Origin: a virus
Virus record (IMG/VR): IMGVR_UViG_3300026953_000007
Span: 1 to 29,952 of that record
DNA: 29,952 bases
Direction: 5' to 3' (one strand)
Numbering within the stretch: the stretch's first letter is position 1; each line of letters starts with the position of its first letter. Below the pieces are notes generated by a model. It searched no databases. It saw nothing but the letters and a program-made list of their open reading frames with translations, and was not told the origin of the DNA. Positions 11,664 to 18,469 of this stretch are shown one piece after another. The translations under genes were made by a program, and so were the position numbers.

Positions 11664-11863
11664 CCCCCATCAGCGCCCACGCCGAAACCCGCCGCTCCGA
11701 CTATCAGTTTGAACGGACACAATCCCGCCAAATGGCAGCGCGAGAATGGGAGGATCGCATCCCGATGCTCAAGGCATATGGCAAGGACATAGCAGCCGCC
11801 ATAGCAATCCTATGCCTGATGGCTGTTGCGTTTCCGGTGGCTGACCTGCTGGCGAGGATGTGA
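11660..11863 (+). CDS. small tail-anchored membrane protein, 67 aa
   Basis: A charged N-terminal part (QFERTQSRQMAAREWEDRIP) is followed by one hydrophobic helix near the C-terminus (DIAAAIAILCLMAVAFPVAD). The ATG at 11660 overlaps the upstream stop by 4 bp. Its stop shares a base with the next ATG (TGATG). Both point to coupling. No family is recognised. Confidence 0.6.
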   Translation: MTPISAHAETRRSDYQFERTQSRQMAAREWEDRIPMLKAYGKDIAAAIAILCLMAVAFPVADLLARM

Positions 11864-12027
11864 TGAGCATAGACCGCTGTTCCCGCTGTGGTGATCTGGT
11901 CGATACCGACGATGAGCCCGAGGCGTATGTCCAGATAGCCGACATGCGCAAGCGCGAGGAATGGATTTGCCTATGCCGCAGGCACCGCGAGCAATACGAG
12001 GAGGAACACAATGAACCAGATTGCTAA
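11863..12027 (+). CDS. small Cys-rich zinc-finger-like protein, 54 aa
   Basis: It starts MSIDRCSRCGDLVDTDDEPE and ends with WICLCRRHREQYEEEHN. Candidate metal ligands are Cys6 and Cys9, then Cys and His in CLCRRH, giving a small zinc-finger-like knot. The ORF overlaps the start of bet by 17 bp in another frame and begins on the upstream stop. The tight packing supports translation. Its partner is unknown; it lies directly before the recombination genes. Confidence 0.6.
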   Translation: MSIDRCSRCGDLVDTDDEPEAYVQIADMRKREEWICLCRRHREQYEEEHNEPDC

Positions 12028-12841
12028 GATCGCATCCGCGCCGGTCGCCCAGTACACACCCGATCAGGTCGAGCTTATCAAGCGCACGATCTGTAAAGGC
12101 GGCACGGACGATGAGCTGCAACTGTTCATGTACCAGTGCGCCAGGACGGGCCTCGATGCCCTCGCCCGCCAGATTTACGCAGTCAAGCGCTGGGACGGCC
12201 AGCAGCGGCGCGAAGTCATGGCCGTACAGGTATCCATTGATGGCTTCCGGCTGATCGCAGAGCGCAGCGGCCACTATGCCGGCCAGCTTGGGCCGTTCTG
12301 GTGCGGGCCTGATGGCAACTGGCAGGATGTATGGCTGGACAGCAAATCCCCCGCAGCGGCCCGCGTTGGTGTCCTGCGCGATGATTTCAAAGAACCGTGT
12401 TGGGGCGTTGCCCGGTTCGATGCCTATGCTGGCCGCAAGAAGGAAGGCGGCTTGTCCCATATGTGGGAGAGCAAGGGGGACATCATGATCGCCAAATGCG
12501 CCGAGGCGCTCGCCTTGCGCCGTGCCTTCCCGCAAGAGCTTTCTGGCCTCTACACATCCGACGAAATGGAACAGGCCAGCAATGGCCCGCTGCCTCAATC
12601 ATCCACCCGCGTCGCGGACGGCATGGAAGAAGATATTCATGAATGGTGCGCAGACTTCAAAGCGCAGAGCAAAGACTTCCTCTCCAAATGCGAGACCGTT
12701 GCGGATACCCAGGAATGGGTGGAGTTGCGCGAGACAGAACTGAAGAAGCTCAAGAAATACGATCTGGCCGGCTGGAACGAGCTTCGGCTGTTCAAGGAAA
12801 ACCGCATCGGCAACATCAATCTGCAAGGCGTCAATGTCTAG
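12011..12841 (+). CDS. bet: phage recombination protein Bet (RecT/Red-beta family)
   Basis: The 276-aa protein carries the Bet hallmark segments: LIKRTICKGGTDDELQLFMY, then CARTGLDALARQIYAVKRWD, then VQVSIDGFRLIAERSGHY (about residues 19-94). ALALRRAFPQELSGLYTSDE (about 160-180) follows. Bet is a single-strand annealing protein that promotes homologous recombination at replication forks. The C-terminal 90 residues are less conserved and helical. It normally pairs with an exonuclease, but none is evident among its neighbours. NinB follows with an 8-bp overlap. Confidence 0.93.
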   Translation: MNQIAKIASAPVAQYTPDQVELIKRTICKGGTDDELQLFMYQCARTGLDALARQIYAVKRWDGQQRREVMAVQVSIDGFRLIAERSGHYAGQLGPFWCGPDGNWQDVWLDSKSPAAARVGVLRDDFKEPCWGVARFDAYAGRKKEGGLSHMWESKGDIMIAKCAEALALRRAFPQELSGLYTSDEMEQASNGPLPQSSTRVADGMEEDIHEWCADFKAQSKDFLSKCETVADTQEWVELRETELKKLKKYDLAGWNELRLFKENRIGNINLQGVNV

Positions 12842-13232
12842 ACACCTCCTCACCATCTATTCGCAGGAAGACCGGGAGCGCGCGGCAAAGTATATCCGCA
12901 CATGCCCGGTTGGAACGCGAGTGGAGGTGAAAGCCATCAAGCGCAGCTTGCCGCAGAATGACCTGATGTGGGCCATGCTGACCGATGTCGCAGCCCAGAA
13001 AGACCACAATGGGCGGCGCTATACACCTGACCAGTGGAAGGTAATTTTCATGTGCGCCATTGGGCGGGAAGTGCAGTTCATTCCCAGCCTGGACGGCAAG
13101 ACATTCATCCCGTGGGGCCAATCATCTTCCGATCTATCGCGGCAGGAAATGACCGCACTGATCGACTTTATCGACGCCTGGGGCGCCCAGAATGGCGTGA
13201 CGTTCCACCATCCAGCGGAGAAAGCCGCCTAA
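12834..13232 (+). CDS. ninB: NinB-like recombination protein
   Basis: The 132-aa protein matches the NinB (lambda Orf) type: KRSLPQNDLMWAMLTDVAAQ (about residues 36-55), YTPDQWKVIFMCAIGRE, and QSSSDLSRQEMTALIDFIDA (about 95-114). NinB binds single-stranded DNA and SSB and can supply RecFOR-like loading activity during phage recombination. It overlaps bet by 8 bp and its stop shares a base with the HNH gene start. The three genes form a recombination block. Confidence 0.85.
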   Translation: MSRHLLTIYSQEDRERAAKYIRTCPVGTRVEVKAIKRSLPQNDLMWAMLTDVAAQKDHNGRRYTPDQWKVIFMCAIGREVQFIPSLDGKTFIPWGQSSSDLSRQEMTALIDFIDAWGAQNGVTFHHPAEKAA

Positions 13233-13609
13233 TGCCCCGCACCACCCGCCCCGACATAACCATGGCGATGAAAATAGACTGTCTCCTCTATCGCTATGCG
13301 GTGACTTGCGCCATTTGCGGGAAGGATATCAAGCCGGGCCAAGCCATCGAATGGGACCATGTTCACGCTCTTGTCCATGGTGGGCCGCATGTCTTTTCCA
13401 ACCTGCGCCCACTTCATGCCCAGTGCCATAAGCCCAAAACAGCGCAGGATGTTTCTGCAAATGCCAAGGTCAAGCGCCTTGCTGCAAAGCCTATAGAGAA
13501 ACGCGCCCCCGGAGAGCCCCGGCCACCGTCTGCTTGGGCACCCCGCCCATTCAATCGGGTGAAGCGCCGCAAAGACTGGCCCAAGCGCCCCATGCGGAGG
13601 CAGGCGTGA
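13232..13609 (+). CDS. HNH endonuclease
   Basis: The 125-aa protein has CAICGKDI, then EWDHVHALVHGGPHVFSNLR, then PLHAQCHKPKT (about residues 27-72). These give the DH, N and H residues of an HNH nuclease plus two CxxC-type zinc ligands. The C-terminus is basic and proline-rich (KRAPGEPRPP...RRKDWPKRPMRRQ), likely for DNA binding. It follows NinB immediately, so a role in recombination or DNA processing is plausible. The ATG at 13232 is set by the upstream stop overlap; longer versions of the frame overlap ninB. Confidence 0.85.
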   Translation: MPRTTRPDITMAMKIDCLLYRYAVTCAICGKDIKPGQAIEWDHVHALVHGGPHVFSNLRPLHAQCHKPKTAQDVSANAKVKRLAAKPIEKRAPGEPRPPSAWAPRPFNRVKRRKDWPKRPMRRQA

Positions 13610-14109
13610 GCTATTGTGTTGCCCAGAATTTACATAAGCCTCGGTCTCACGACCCCGAGTCGAGGCCTGTTGTTATGGCTATTGATACTTGCACTTTTTG
13701 GCACTTTCGCAGTTCAAGCGCGCAGTTATTGAAACGCGACGCACATAGCAAAAGCACTTCGCGCAATCGCGCGGGCCAAGATCACGCCTCGAATGTCGAG
13801 CAGCGCGGCCTGCGACTGGTCGAGGAAGCAATAGAGGCGGCCCAAGCGGCGGGATGCGATCCGGCCACGCTGCACAAGCTGGTTGACTATATCTATGCCA
13901 AGGAACCGGGCGATCTGCGCCAGGAGCTTGGCGGGGTCGGTCTGTGCGTCCTCGCTATGGCGGCGGCTGCGGGTTTCGACGCGGACGAAGCCGAGGAGAA
14001 GGAAGTCAACCGCGTGCTGTCCAAGCCGCTGGACTACTTCGCGCGCCGCAACAAGGTCAAAAACGATGCTGGGTTCGTTGCTGGGTATCAGCAGCCTATC
14101 CAGTCCTAG
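13606..14109 (+). CDS. MazG-like nucleotide pyrophosphohydrolase superfamily protein
   Basis: The protein is 167 aa from a GTG start. The C-terminal two thirds read RGLRLVEEAIEAAQAAGCDP, then GDLRQELGGVGLCVLAMAAA, then SKPLDYFARRNKVKNDAGF. This fits the all-alpha MazG-like phage proteins that hydrolyse or sense nucleotides. The first EExxE motif is present. In the second helix ELGG replaces the usual ExxD, so activity could be altered. GTG 13606 is preferred because GGAGG lies six bases upstream and it overlaps the HNH stop; an ATG at 13675 gives a shorter form without a clear ribosome site. Confidence 0.65.
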   Translation: MSYCVAQNLHKPRSHDPESRPVVMAIDTCTFWHFRSSSAQLLKRDAHSKSTSRNRAGQDHASNVEQRGLRLVEEAIEAAQAAGCDPATLHKLVDYIYAKEPGDLRQELGGVGLCVLAMAAAAGFDADEAEEKEVNRVLSKPLDYFARRNKVKNDAGFVAGYQQPIQS

Positions 14110-14123
14110 CCGGGGAGCCGTCC

Positions 14124-14318
14124 ATGGAACGCATTCACCCCTGTCGCTGCGACAAGTGCCTGACGTGCCGCGATGAGGAATTGCGCCGGGCGAGAGAACA
14201 CGCTGCCCAACTGGCTGAAAATGCCATGACGCGGTTTCTGTTCACGGGCGTAGAGCGAGAGGCTTACTTGGAAGGGTGTCGTATGGCGGCCAAGGCAATT
14301 CGGGAGTTCGCCCAATGA
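14124..14318 (+). CDS. small Cys-rich protein, 64 aa
   Basis: It begins MERIHPCRCDKCLTCRDEEL, giving Cys residues at 7, 9, 12 and 15 that could bind a metal. The rest is an alpha-helix (LRRAREHAAQLAENAM...RMAAKAIREFA). GGGGAG lies upstream of the ATG. The stop overlaps the next gene by 4 bp. The family is not recognised. Confidence 0.6.
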   Translation: MERIHPCRCDKCLTCRDEELRRAREHAAQLAENAMTRFLFTGVEREAYLEGCRMAAKAIREFAQ

Positions 14319-14587
14319 GCAATGTCGTGCCGATGCGCCGCAAGCCGAAAATCAGACCGCTCAGGGCAACCTACGATCCTGCCATGCCCTATGTGGTGGA
14401 ACGGGATGACCATGACAGTGGCAGCATCACCTATGACGTGGTGGACAGCCGCCCCGACAGCTACCGGCTGATTTGCGTGGTGCCGTGGAGCGGCAACGCC
14501 AAGCACGATGCGGAGCAAATCGCCCGCGCCCTGAACATGGCTGTTGGGCTTGGCAAGGACAGCATCCCCAAAATGAAACGTCGATAA
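14315..14587 (+). CDS. hypothetical protein, 90 aa
   Basis: A basic N-terminal segment (VVPMRRKPKIRPLR) is followed by a small beta-alpha fold: PYVVERDDHDSGSITYDVVD, then YRLICVVPWSGNAKHDAEQI, then a helix. The family is not recognised. ATGA overlap with the upstream stop sets the start. It is part of the rightward early operon. Confidence 0.6.
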   Translation: MSNVVPMRRKPKIRPLRATYDPAMPYVVERDDHDSGSITYDVVDSRPDSYRLICVVPWSGNAKHDAEQIARALNMAVGLGKDSIPKMKRR

Positions 14588-14609
14588 GCGGAGCCACAAG
14601 GAGAACGAT

Positions 14610-14864
14610 ATGTCGAAAGCAAAAGTAGTTCCCACACCGGGCGAAGAACCGCAAGGCGCTGAAATTATCGAGCGGGCCATCACAGAATTGGCCGAAGGCA
14701 TGAAGGCGCTGACCAAGACGCGGTTGCGCCGCGCCACCATCGTCACGCTGATCCACGCCAATAGCAAAGTGCCGAAGCGCGACATTGAGCTTGTGTTGAA
14801 CAATCTGGATGACCTGGAATCAACTTGGCTCAAGCCCAAGCCCGTTCCAGCGCCGAAGAAGTAG
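14610..14864 (+). CDS. hypothetical helical protein, 84 aa
   Basis: A strong AAGGAG ribosome site precedes MSKAKVVPTPGEEPQ. The core is helical (EIIERAITELAEGMKALTKT, then LIHANSKVPKRDIELVLNNL) with a KPKPVPAPKK tail. The central helix-turn segment could be a small wHTH, but no family is recognised. It is the third of several small genes between the recombination block and the integrase. Confidence 0.6.
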   Translation: MSKAKVVPTPGEEPQGAEIIERAITELAEGMKALTKTRLRRATIVTLIHANSKVPKRDIELVLNNLDDLESTWLKPKPVPAPKK

Positions 14865-14878
14865 GCAAGGGAGCGGTC

Positions 14879-15028
14879 ATGGGACATTTTTTGGCTGAGC
14901 ACTCCCCGGCGATAGCGAGCGGCGCGCTGTTCGGCGCGGCCATCGTCCATCTGGTCAAGTTTGAATGGTTTCTAGCGGTGTGGACCGGGACCATCAGCGC
15001 CCTTTTGTTTATCAACGTCTTTATGTGA
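14879..15028 (+). CDS. tiny membrane protein, 49 aa
   Basis: There are two hydrophobic stretches, SPAIASGALFGAAIVHLVKF and FLAVWTGTISALLFINVFM, consistent with a two-span inner-membrane protein. AAGGGAG lies upstream. The frame stays open further upstream, but the ATG at 14879 falls after the previous stop. Function is unknown. Confidence 0.55.
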   Translation: MGHFLAEHSPAIASGALFGAAIVHLVKFEWFLAVWTGTISALLFINVFM

Positions 15029-15042
15029 ACGGAGCCCCATCA

Positions 15043-15261
15043 GTGACAGCCCCAAGGGGGAGATCCCGTTTCCGTCAGTCCGATCTTTTGCGAGCCATGA
15101 AGGCTGCGCAGAAGGCTGGCGGCGGTGTGGATTTCTTACCGGACGGCACGATTCGTTATCTGGCGGCCATTGGCCAGCCATTGCCTATCCCAGCGAATCC
15201 CGCAACGGATAGCGATGACGCCATTTTGGCAGAGTTTAGAGCGAGGCATGGCTACCAATAA
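15043..15261 (+). CDS. small basic protein upstream of the integrase
   Basis: The protein is 72 aa from GTG 15043: VTAPRGRSRFRQSDLLRAMK, then AAQKAGGGVDFLPDGTIRYL, and an acidic C-terminus. A GGAG lies about nine bases upstream of this GTG. The ORF overlaps the integrase start by 14 bp. Excisionases are often small basic proteins encoded next to int, so it is a candidate, but no Xis motif is recognised. The real start is uncertain because in-frame ATGs lie only further upstream, inside the previous gene. Confidence 0.5.
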   Translation: MTAPRGRSRFRQSDLLRAMKAAQKAGGGVDFLPDGTIRYLAAIGQPLPIPANPATDSDDAILAEFRARHGYQ

Positions 15262-16309
15262 GAACCCGCTCAAGGGCCTTCATAAGGTCAAAGCCAAGGG
15301 CAAAACCTACTGTTACGCCTGGCGCGGCGGCCCGAAGATCGTGGCTGAGCCTGGAACTAGGGAGTTTCTTGAGGAATTTGTCGCGGCTAGATCTCCGCAC
15401 ATCGACGGCAGCCGATTCGCCGGCTGGGTCCAGAAGTATCAGGCCAGCGAGGACTACAAGGGCATATCGGACAAGACCAAATCGAACTGGGGTCCGATCC
15501 TGGATGAGATAAGGGACCATTTTGGCGCGTTGCCAGTGCGTTTATGGAGCAACCCGAAAATCCGCCATGATATCCGGGTATGGCGCGATAAATGGCGGGG
15601 AACCCCGCGCGCCTCAGATGTCCGCAAGACTGTTCTTTCTAGGGTTTGCTCCTTCATGGTCGCCAATGGCGAATTGATGGTGAACCCCTGCATTGGTATA
15701 GAAAACCTCTATACTAGCGATCGCAGCGAGATCATCTGGACCGAGGCTGATTTGGCCGCTCTACTCGCCGCGGCGTCCCAGGAAATAGGATGGGTAGCCC
15801 AACTCGCCGCCCTAACCGGAATGCGGCAGGGCGACCTCCTGAAGCTTCGCTGGGGCAATATCAACGACTTGGCCATAGAGATAAAGACCGGGAAAAGCGG
15901 CTTCTCCCGTGACGCCATTGTGCCCATCACAGCGCCCCTGAGGGCACTCCTGGCCTCGATCCCTAAGCGGGCGCTGACTGTCCTGACAAATACCCGCTGC
16001 CAACCATGGAGAACCGGGTTTGGGGCATCATGGCAGGATGCCTTGGACTTGGCCGGTCTCAAGGGGCGAAACTTGCATTTCCACGACTTCAAGGGAACTG
16101 CGGTTACGAACTTCTATCGGGCCGGATTCACCAGCCAGGAAATTGCGGACATCGTGGGCTGGGAGCGTGAGGCGGTGGAAAGCATCATCAACAAGTATCT
16201 GAAGCGTGACGAACTGCTGCTAGACCGCATCCGGCGCTTGGAGTTGTTCCAGGCCGATCAGGAACAGCTTGCCAACAAAAGTGTAAAACTGCCTGTAAAA
16301 CCGGGGTAG
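15248..16309 (+). CDS. int: tyrosine integrase
   Basis: The 353-aa protein has an N-terminal DNA-binding part, a SAM-like core-binding domain (about residues 55-150) and a catalytic domain (about 165-320). Catalytic positions: Arg193 in ALTGMRQGDLLKL, Lys216 in IKTGKSG, His279 in FHDFKG, Trp305 in IVGWERE (the usual His/Trp) and nucleophile Tyr317 in INKYLKR. The box II arginine expected in HxxR is lysine (HDFK, Lys282). The ATG at 15248 overlaps the previous ORF by 14 bp. The gene is followed directly by a tRNA-Pro-derived attP core, and two arm-type repeats lie inside its last ten codons. Confidence 0.93.
   Translation: MATNKNPLKGLHKVKAKGKTYCYAWRGGPKIVAEPGTREFLEEFVAARSPHIDGSRFAGWVQKYQASEDYKGISDKTKSNWGPILDEIRDHFGALPVRLWSNPKIRHDIRVWRDKWRGTPRASDVRKTVLSRVCSFMVANGELMVNPCIGIENLYTSDRSEIIWTEADLAALLAAASQEIGWVAQLAALTGMRQGDLLKLRWGNINDLAIEIKTGKSGFSRDAIVPITAPLRALLASIPKRALTVLTNTRCQPWRTGFGASWQDALDLAGLKGRNLHFHDFKGTAVTNFYRAGFTSQEIADIVGWEREAVESIINKYLKRDELLLDRIRRLELFQADQEQLANKSVKLPVKPG
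16282..16301 (+). other. two integrase arm-type repeats, left arm
   Basis: TGTAAAAC occurs at 16282-16289 and 16294-16301, 12 bp apart, inside the last codons of int. The same octamer recurs twice on the other side of the core (16408-16415 and 16460-16467). The arrangement is that of arm sites flanking an attP core. Confidence 0.55.
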
Positions 16310-16328
16310 CCGAAAACCAGCTAAGTAT

Positions 16329-16373
16329 TGGTCGGAACGAGAGGATTTGAACCTCCGACCCCCTGCCCCCCAG
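16329..16373 (-). other. attP core: 3' part of tRNA-Pro(GGG)
   Basis: Read on the minus strand, these 45 bases run from anticodon-loop position 32 (CTGGG) through the T arm (GGAGG-TTCAAAT-CCTCT) to the CCA end of a proline tRNA with anticodon GGG. The 5' half is missing, so it is not a functional gene. Phages that integrate into tRNA genes carry such a 3' segment to restore the gene. It begins 20 bp after int. A short plus-strand ORF here (MVGTRGFEPP...) is an artefact of the tRNA sequence. Confidence 0.85.
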
Positions 16374-16407
16374 ATTGTGTGTTATTGAATGAACGCACAG
16401 ATTTGAG

Positions 16408-16467
16408 TGTAAAACTGGCTCAAAATGCCGATAATCGCATCAATGGGTTAGGCTTGGGCTGTAAAAC
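16408..16467 (+). other. two integrase arm-type repeats, right arm
   Basis: TGTAAAAC is found at 16408-16415 and 16460-16467. The first shares a longer GTGTAAAACTG context with the left-arm copy at 16281. The second overlaps the T tract of the late-gene terminator. Together with the left pair they bracket the attP core. The 233 bp between int and the next gene hold only the core, these repeats and the terminator. Confidence 0.5.
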
Positions 16468-16499
16468 AAAAAAGCCCCGCCACCTTTCGGCAGCGGGGC
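16463..16499 (-). terminator. intrinsic terminator of the late operon
   Basis: GCCCCGC (16474-16480) pairs with GCGGGGC (16493-16499), with a further GCC/GGC pairing possible near the loop. On the minus strand the stem is followed by a T-rich tract (complement of the A run 16463-16473). It lies 44 bp downstream of the last leftward late gene, and is not flanked by T's on the plus strand. Confidence 0.85.
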
Positions 16500-16542
16500 G
16501 AGTTGGCCGCGAGGGGCTGGGGGAGTTGAACTGGGCGCCTAG

Positions 16543-17118
16543 CTAGGCCTGGCGGTGATGGAAAATGTCCAGCACTGACCCGTCCGCCAAAACGACCCGC
16601 TCCAGGTTCAGAAGGATTTCCTTGCCGGACTTGAACAGCGCGAAGGTCTTCTGAGCGTCCTTGGCCACGGTCTGCATGTTGATACTTCCATCACGCTTCT
16701 GCGCGCGGGCCGGGCTGGGAATATGCGTCTTGGAAAGATGTGATCTGTCAATCTGTGAAGCCATAACTATACGTCCTCTGGTTAACCCCGGATCGATCTG
16801 GAAGACGCGATGGGGGTAAGGCACCGCGCGCCAGTAGGCCACAAGTTTTCCCGTGACCTTGTTGATCTTTCGGATGACGGCCTGAAATTCTCCGGGAGTG
16901 GGATCTTTGTGATCGAAGCCTACCGGCTCCGCGAACCCATCTCGCTCCACCACCGTAACGGAGTATTTGTAAGGTGCGGGAAACGGCCCGCGAGCACCAA
17001 CGCGGACAAGAATGCAGCCTTTACATAGATGTTCAATCTGGACACGGACTAATGGGGATGCGTAGCCAGCCAAACGATCAGACTCCCCATGCTGCCAATC
17101 AAACCTGCAGTACCCCAT
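16543..17118 (-). CDS. hypothetical protein, last gene of the late operon
   Basis: An uninterrupted frame of 191 aa has protein-like sequence throughout: YKYSVTVVERDGFAEPVGFD, then FQAVIRKINKVTGKLVAYWR, then MASQIDRSHLSKTHIPSPAR. The start is uncertain. The only ATG for the full frame (17118) overlaps the upstream gene by 70 bp. An internal ATG at 16764 has an AGAGG about ten bases upstream and would give 73 aa (16543-16764). No family is recognised. The strong terminator follows its stop. Confidence 0.5.
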   Translation of the reverse strand: MGYCRFDWQHGESDRLAGYASPLVRVQIEHLCKGCILVRVGARGPFPAPYKYSVTVVERDGFAEPVGFDHKDPTPGEFQAVIRKINKVTGKLVAYWRAVPYPHRVFQIDPGLTRGRIVMASQIDRSHLSKTHIPSPARAQKRDGSINMQTVAKDAQKTFALFKSGKEILLNLERVVLADGSVLDIFHHRQA

Positions 17119-17252
17119 GCCAAGACACGCAATATCGCATCCATGGTTTTCTTGGCATGTCCCCAGCGTTCGGCACAGACCTCTTCATGGGTATCCATTC
17201 TGGCGGATGCTTCTTTGGCCATGTTACGGGCCTCATAATCAATCACAGTCAA
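17049..17252 (-). CDS. small one-span membrane protein of the lysis region
   Basis: The 67-aa protein has a charged N-terminal helix (NMAKEASARMDTHEEVCAER) and one C-terminal membrane span (VLAWGTAGLIGSMGSLIVWL). This is the plan of haemolysin-XhlA/holin-accessory type proteins, which sit beside holin and endolysin genes. It lies 14 bp after the Rz gene. It could be a second holin or antiholin; similarity is by layout only. Confidence 0.6.
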   Translation of the reverse strand: MTVIDYEARNMAKEASARMDTHEEVCAERWGHAKKTMDAILRVLAWGTAGLIGSMGSLIVWLATHPH

Positions 17253-17265
17253 AACGCGCGCTCCG

Positions 17266-17799
17266 TTAAAATGGGTTCAGTTGCTCAAGTATTGTTTTTG
17301 GTTTTTCAACCGGACTCGGAAGAACGGGCTTTTGCGCCGCTATGTCATCAACCTGTTTCTGGCAGGTATAATACTTGTCTGCCCAGTCTGTGACGAGCAT
17401 GGCGATAACTTCAGACAGCTTAATGCCGGAGGATGCGTTAGGAGATTGGCCGGGATAGGGATCTGCACCGGGGCTACGACTTGCGGCACGGTCGAACAGG
17501 CGGATAGCGGCAACAGGCATAACAGGATCATTATCAGGAGGAATCTGGACAGTCCGAACGATCTCCCGTGTGGTGTCGTGGACAATTTGAACGCCTTTCT
17601 CATGGTTTTCTCCTGCCACCTGCGCTTGCGCGGCGCCCTTGCGTGCGGCATCCAGTTGTTTCTGTGTCTGGGAGAGCGTCTGTTCCGTATAGGCATTTCG
17701 CATGTCATCATGGCCGCGCGCATACATGAGCCATCCGGCCAAAACGAGAGACGCGATCCATGCACCGGCCGCCCCAAGCAGCACATATGGATTAGCCAT
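17266..17799 (-). CDS. Rz: inner-membrane spanin Rz
   Basis: The 177-aa protein has an N-terminal membrane anchor (VLLGAAGAWIASLVLAGWLM) and a long periplasmic helix rich in Gln, Lys and Ala (TEQTLSQTQKQLDAARKGAA). This is the plan of an i-spanin. The ATG at 17799 (MANPYV) is chosen because it precedes the anchor and overlaps the holin stop by 8 bp. The Rz1 lipoprotein is encoded inside it in another frame. Together they would fuse the inner and outer membranes in the last step of lysis. Confidence 0.8.
   Translation of the reverse strand: MANPYVLLGAAGAWIASLVLAGWLMYARGHDDMRNAYTEQTLSQTQKQLDAARKGAAQAQVAGENHEKGVQIVHDTTREIVRTVQIPPDNDPVMPVAAIRLFDRAASRSPGADPYPGQSPNASSGIKLSEVIAMLVTDWADKYYTCQKQVDDIAAQKPVLPSPVEKPKTILEQLNPF
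17340..17603 (-). CDS. Rz1: outer-membrane spanin Rz1, nested in Rz
   Basis: Inside Rz, in another frame, an ATG at 17603 opens an 87-aa ORF. It has a signal segment (FLLIMILLCLLPLSAC) and a lipobox Cys at residue 36, followed by a proline-rich mature start (STVPQVVAPVQIPIPANLLT). A small proline-rich lipoprotein nested in Rz is the signature of Rz1. The mature part of about 50 residues has the usual size. The frame is open further upstream but the conserved features start here. Confidence 0.8.
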   Translation of the reverse strand: MRKAFKLSTTPHGRSFGLSRFLLIMILLCLLPLSACSTVPQVVAPVQIPIPANLLTHPPALSCLKLSPCSSQTGQTSIIPARNRLMT

Positions 17800-18016
17800 T
17801 CGGCGGCAGGTTCGATTGCTTGAGCGGGGCCGCTGTAAGGGCCGCGAGGGTGAACACCACAACCACCGCGCCCTTGACCCACTCAGGAACGGTCGGGGTC
17901 AGACCGCACGCATAGAACGCACCCCAGGTCAGAAGCACAACGGCCTGCGCCGCAACAATCTTCACGCTCCACCGCTTCCAGATTACCGAAAGATCATCAA
18001 CCAACCGCAGCTTCAT
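17792..18016 (-). CDS. holin-like membrane protein
   Basis: The 74-aa protein has two predicted spans, IVAAQAVVLLTWGAFYACGL and VKGAVVVVFTLAALTAAPL, separated by a short Pro-rich turn (TPTVPEW). The N-terminus is charged (MKLRLVDDLSVIWKRW). Size, two spans and position between endolysin and Rz fit a holin. It overlaps the endolysin stop by 20 bp and Rz by 8 bp. Confidence 0.75.
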   Translation of the reverse strand: MKLRLVDDLSVIWKRWSVKIVAAQAVVLLTWGAFYACGLTPTVPEWVKGAVVVVFTLAALTAAPLKQSNLPPNG

Positions 18017-18455
18017 TCGGCCATACTCCTGTCAATAACGTTGCCGCATTCATCCGCGCCCTGGTCTTCACCTGCCGGGCGTAGAGGCTGTCCAATAGCT
18101 CATCATGCGCCCGCTGCCAGTTTCCAATCCGAATAGCAGCAAGCGTGTCATGGAAGGCGACAAGCTTTGTGGGACCCGGATTAAAGCAGAGGTCTACAAG
18201 CACAGATTTGCGTGGTTCATTCAGCCTGGACCAGCAATCGGCGCCGATGATGTGTGGTGCATGACCAGTTGCTATCGCATAGTCGTTATAGAAGGCGTGC
18301 CAGCAGCGGTCTGATGGCCAATGATCGCCCATCTTCACGTCCCGGCCAGTGTGCCCCAAGCCCACGGTCGGAACGCCCAACGTGTCCAGATACACGTCTA
18401 AAACAGGAACACCGCCCGGCGCTTCAAACCGAGCAGTATATTGGTGGCCATCCAT
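17997..18455 (-). CDS. endolysin, T4-lysozyme type (GH24)
   Basis: The 152-aa protein carries the GH24 catalytic pattern: Glu11 in ARFEAPGG, Asp24 in VYLDTLG, Thr30 in GVPTVGLGHTG. The Asp-to-Thr distance matches T4 lysozyme (D20, T26), with four extra residues between Glu and Asp. It would cleave the glycan backbone of peptidoglycan. There is no signal or SAR anchor, so export would depend on the holin. The ATG at 18455 is preferred; the frame is open to 18563 but that part overlaps the neighbouring gene. Confidence 0.88.
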   Translation of the reverse strand: MDGHQYTARFEAPGGVPVLDVYLDTLGVPTVGLGHTGRDVKMGDHWPSDRCWHAFYNDYAIATGHAPHIIGADCWSRLNEPRKSVLVDLCFNPGPTKLVAFHDTLAAIRIGNWQRAHDELLDSLYARQVKTRARMNAATLLTGVWPNEAAVG

Positions 18456-18469
18456 GCCGGGCCTCTGAT

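Noticed and set aside
16328-16546. Plus-strand 72-aa ORF starting MVGTRGFEPP
   Set aside because: Its N-terminus is the antisense reading of the tRNA-Pro attP core, a well-known artefact.
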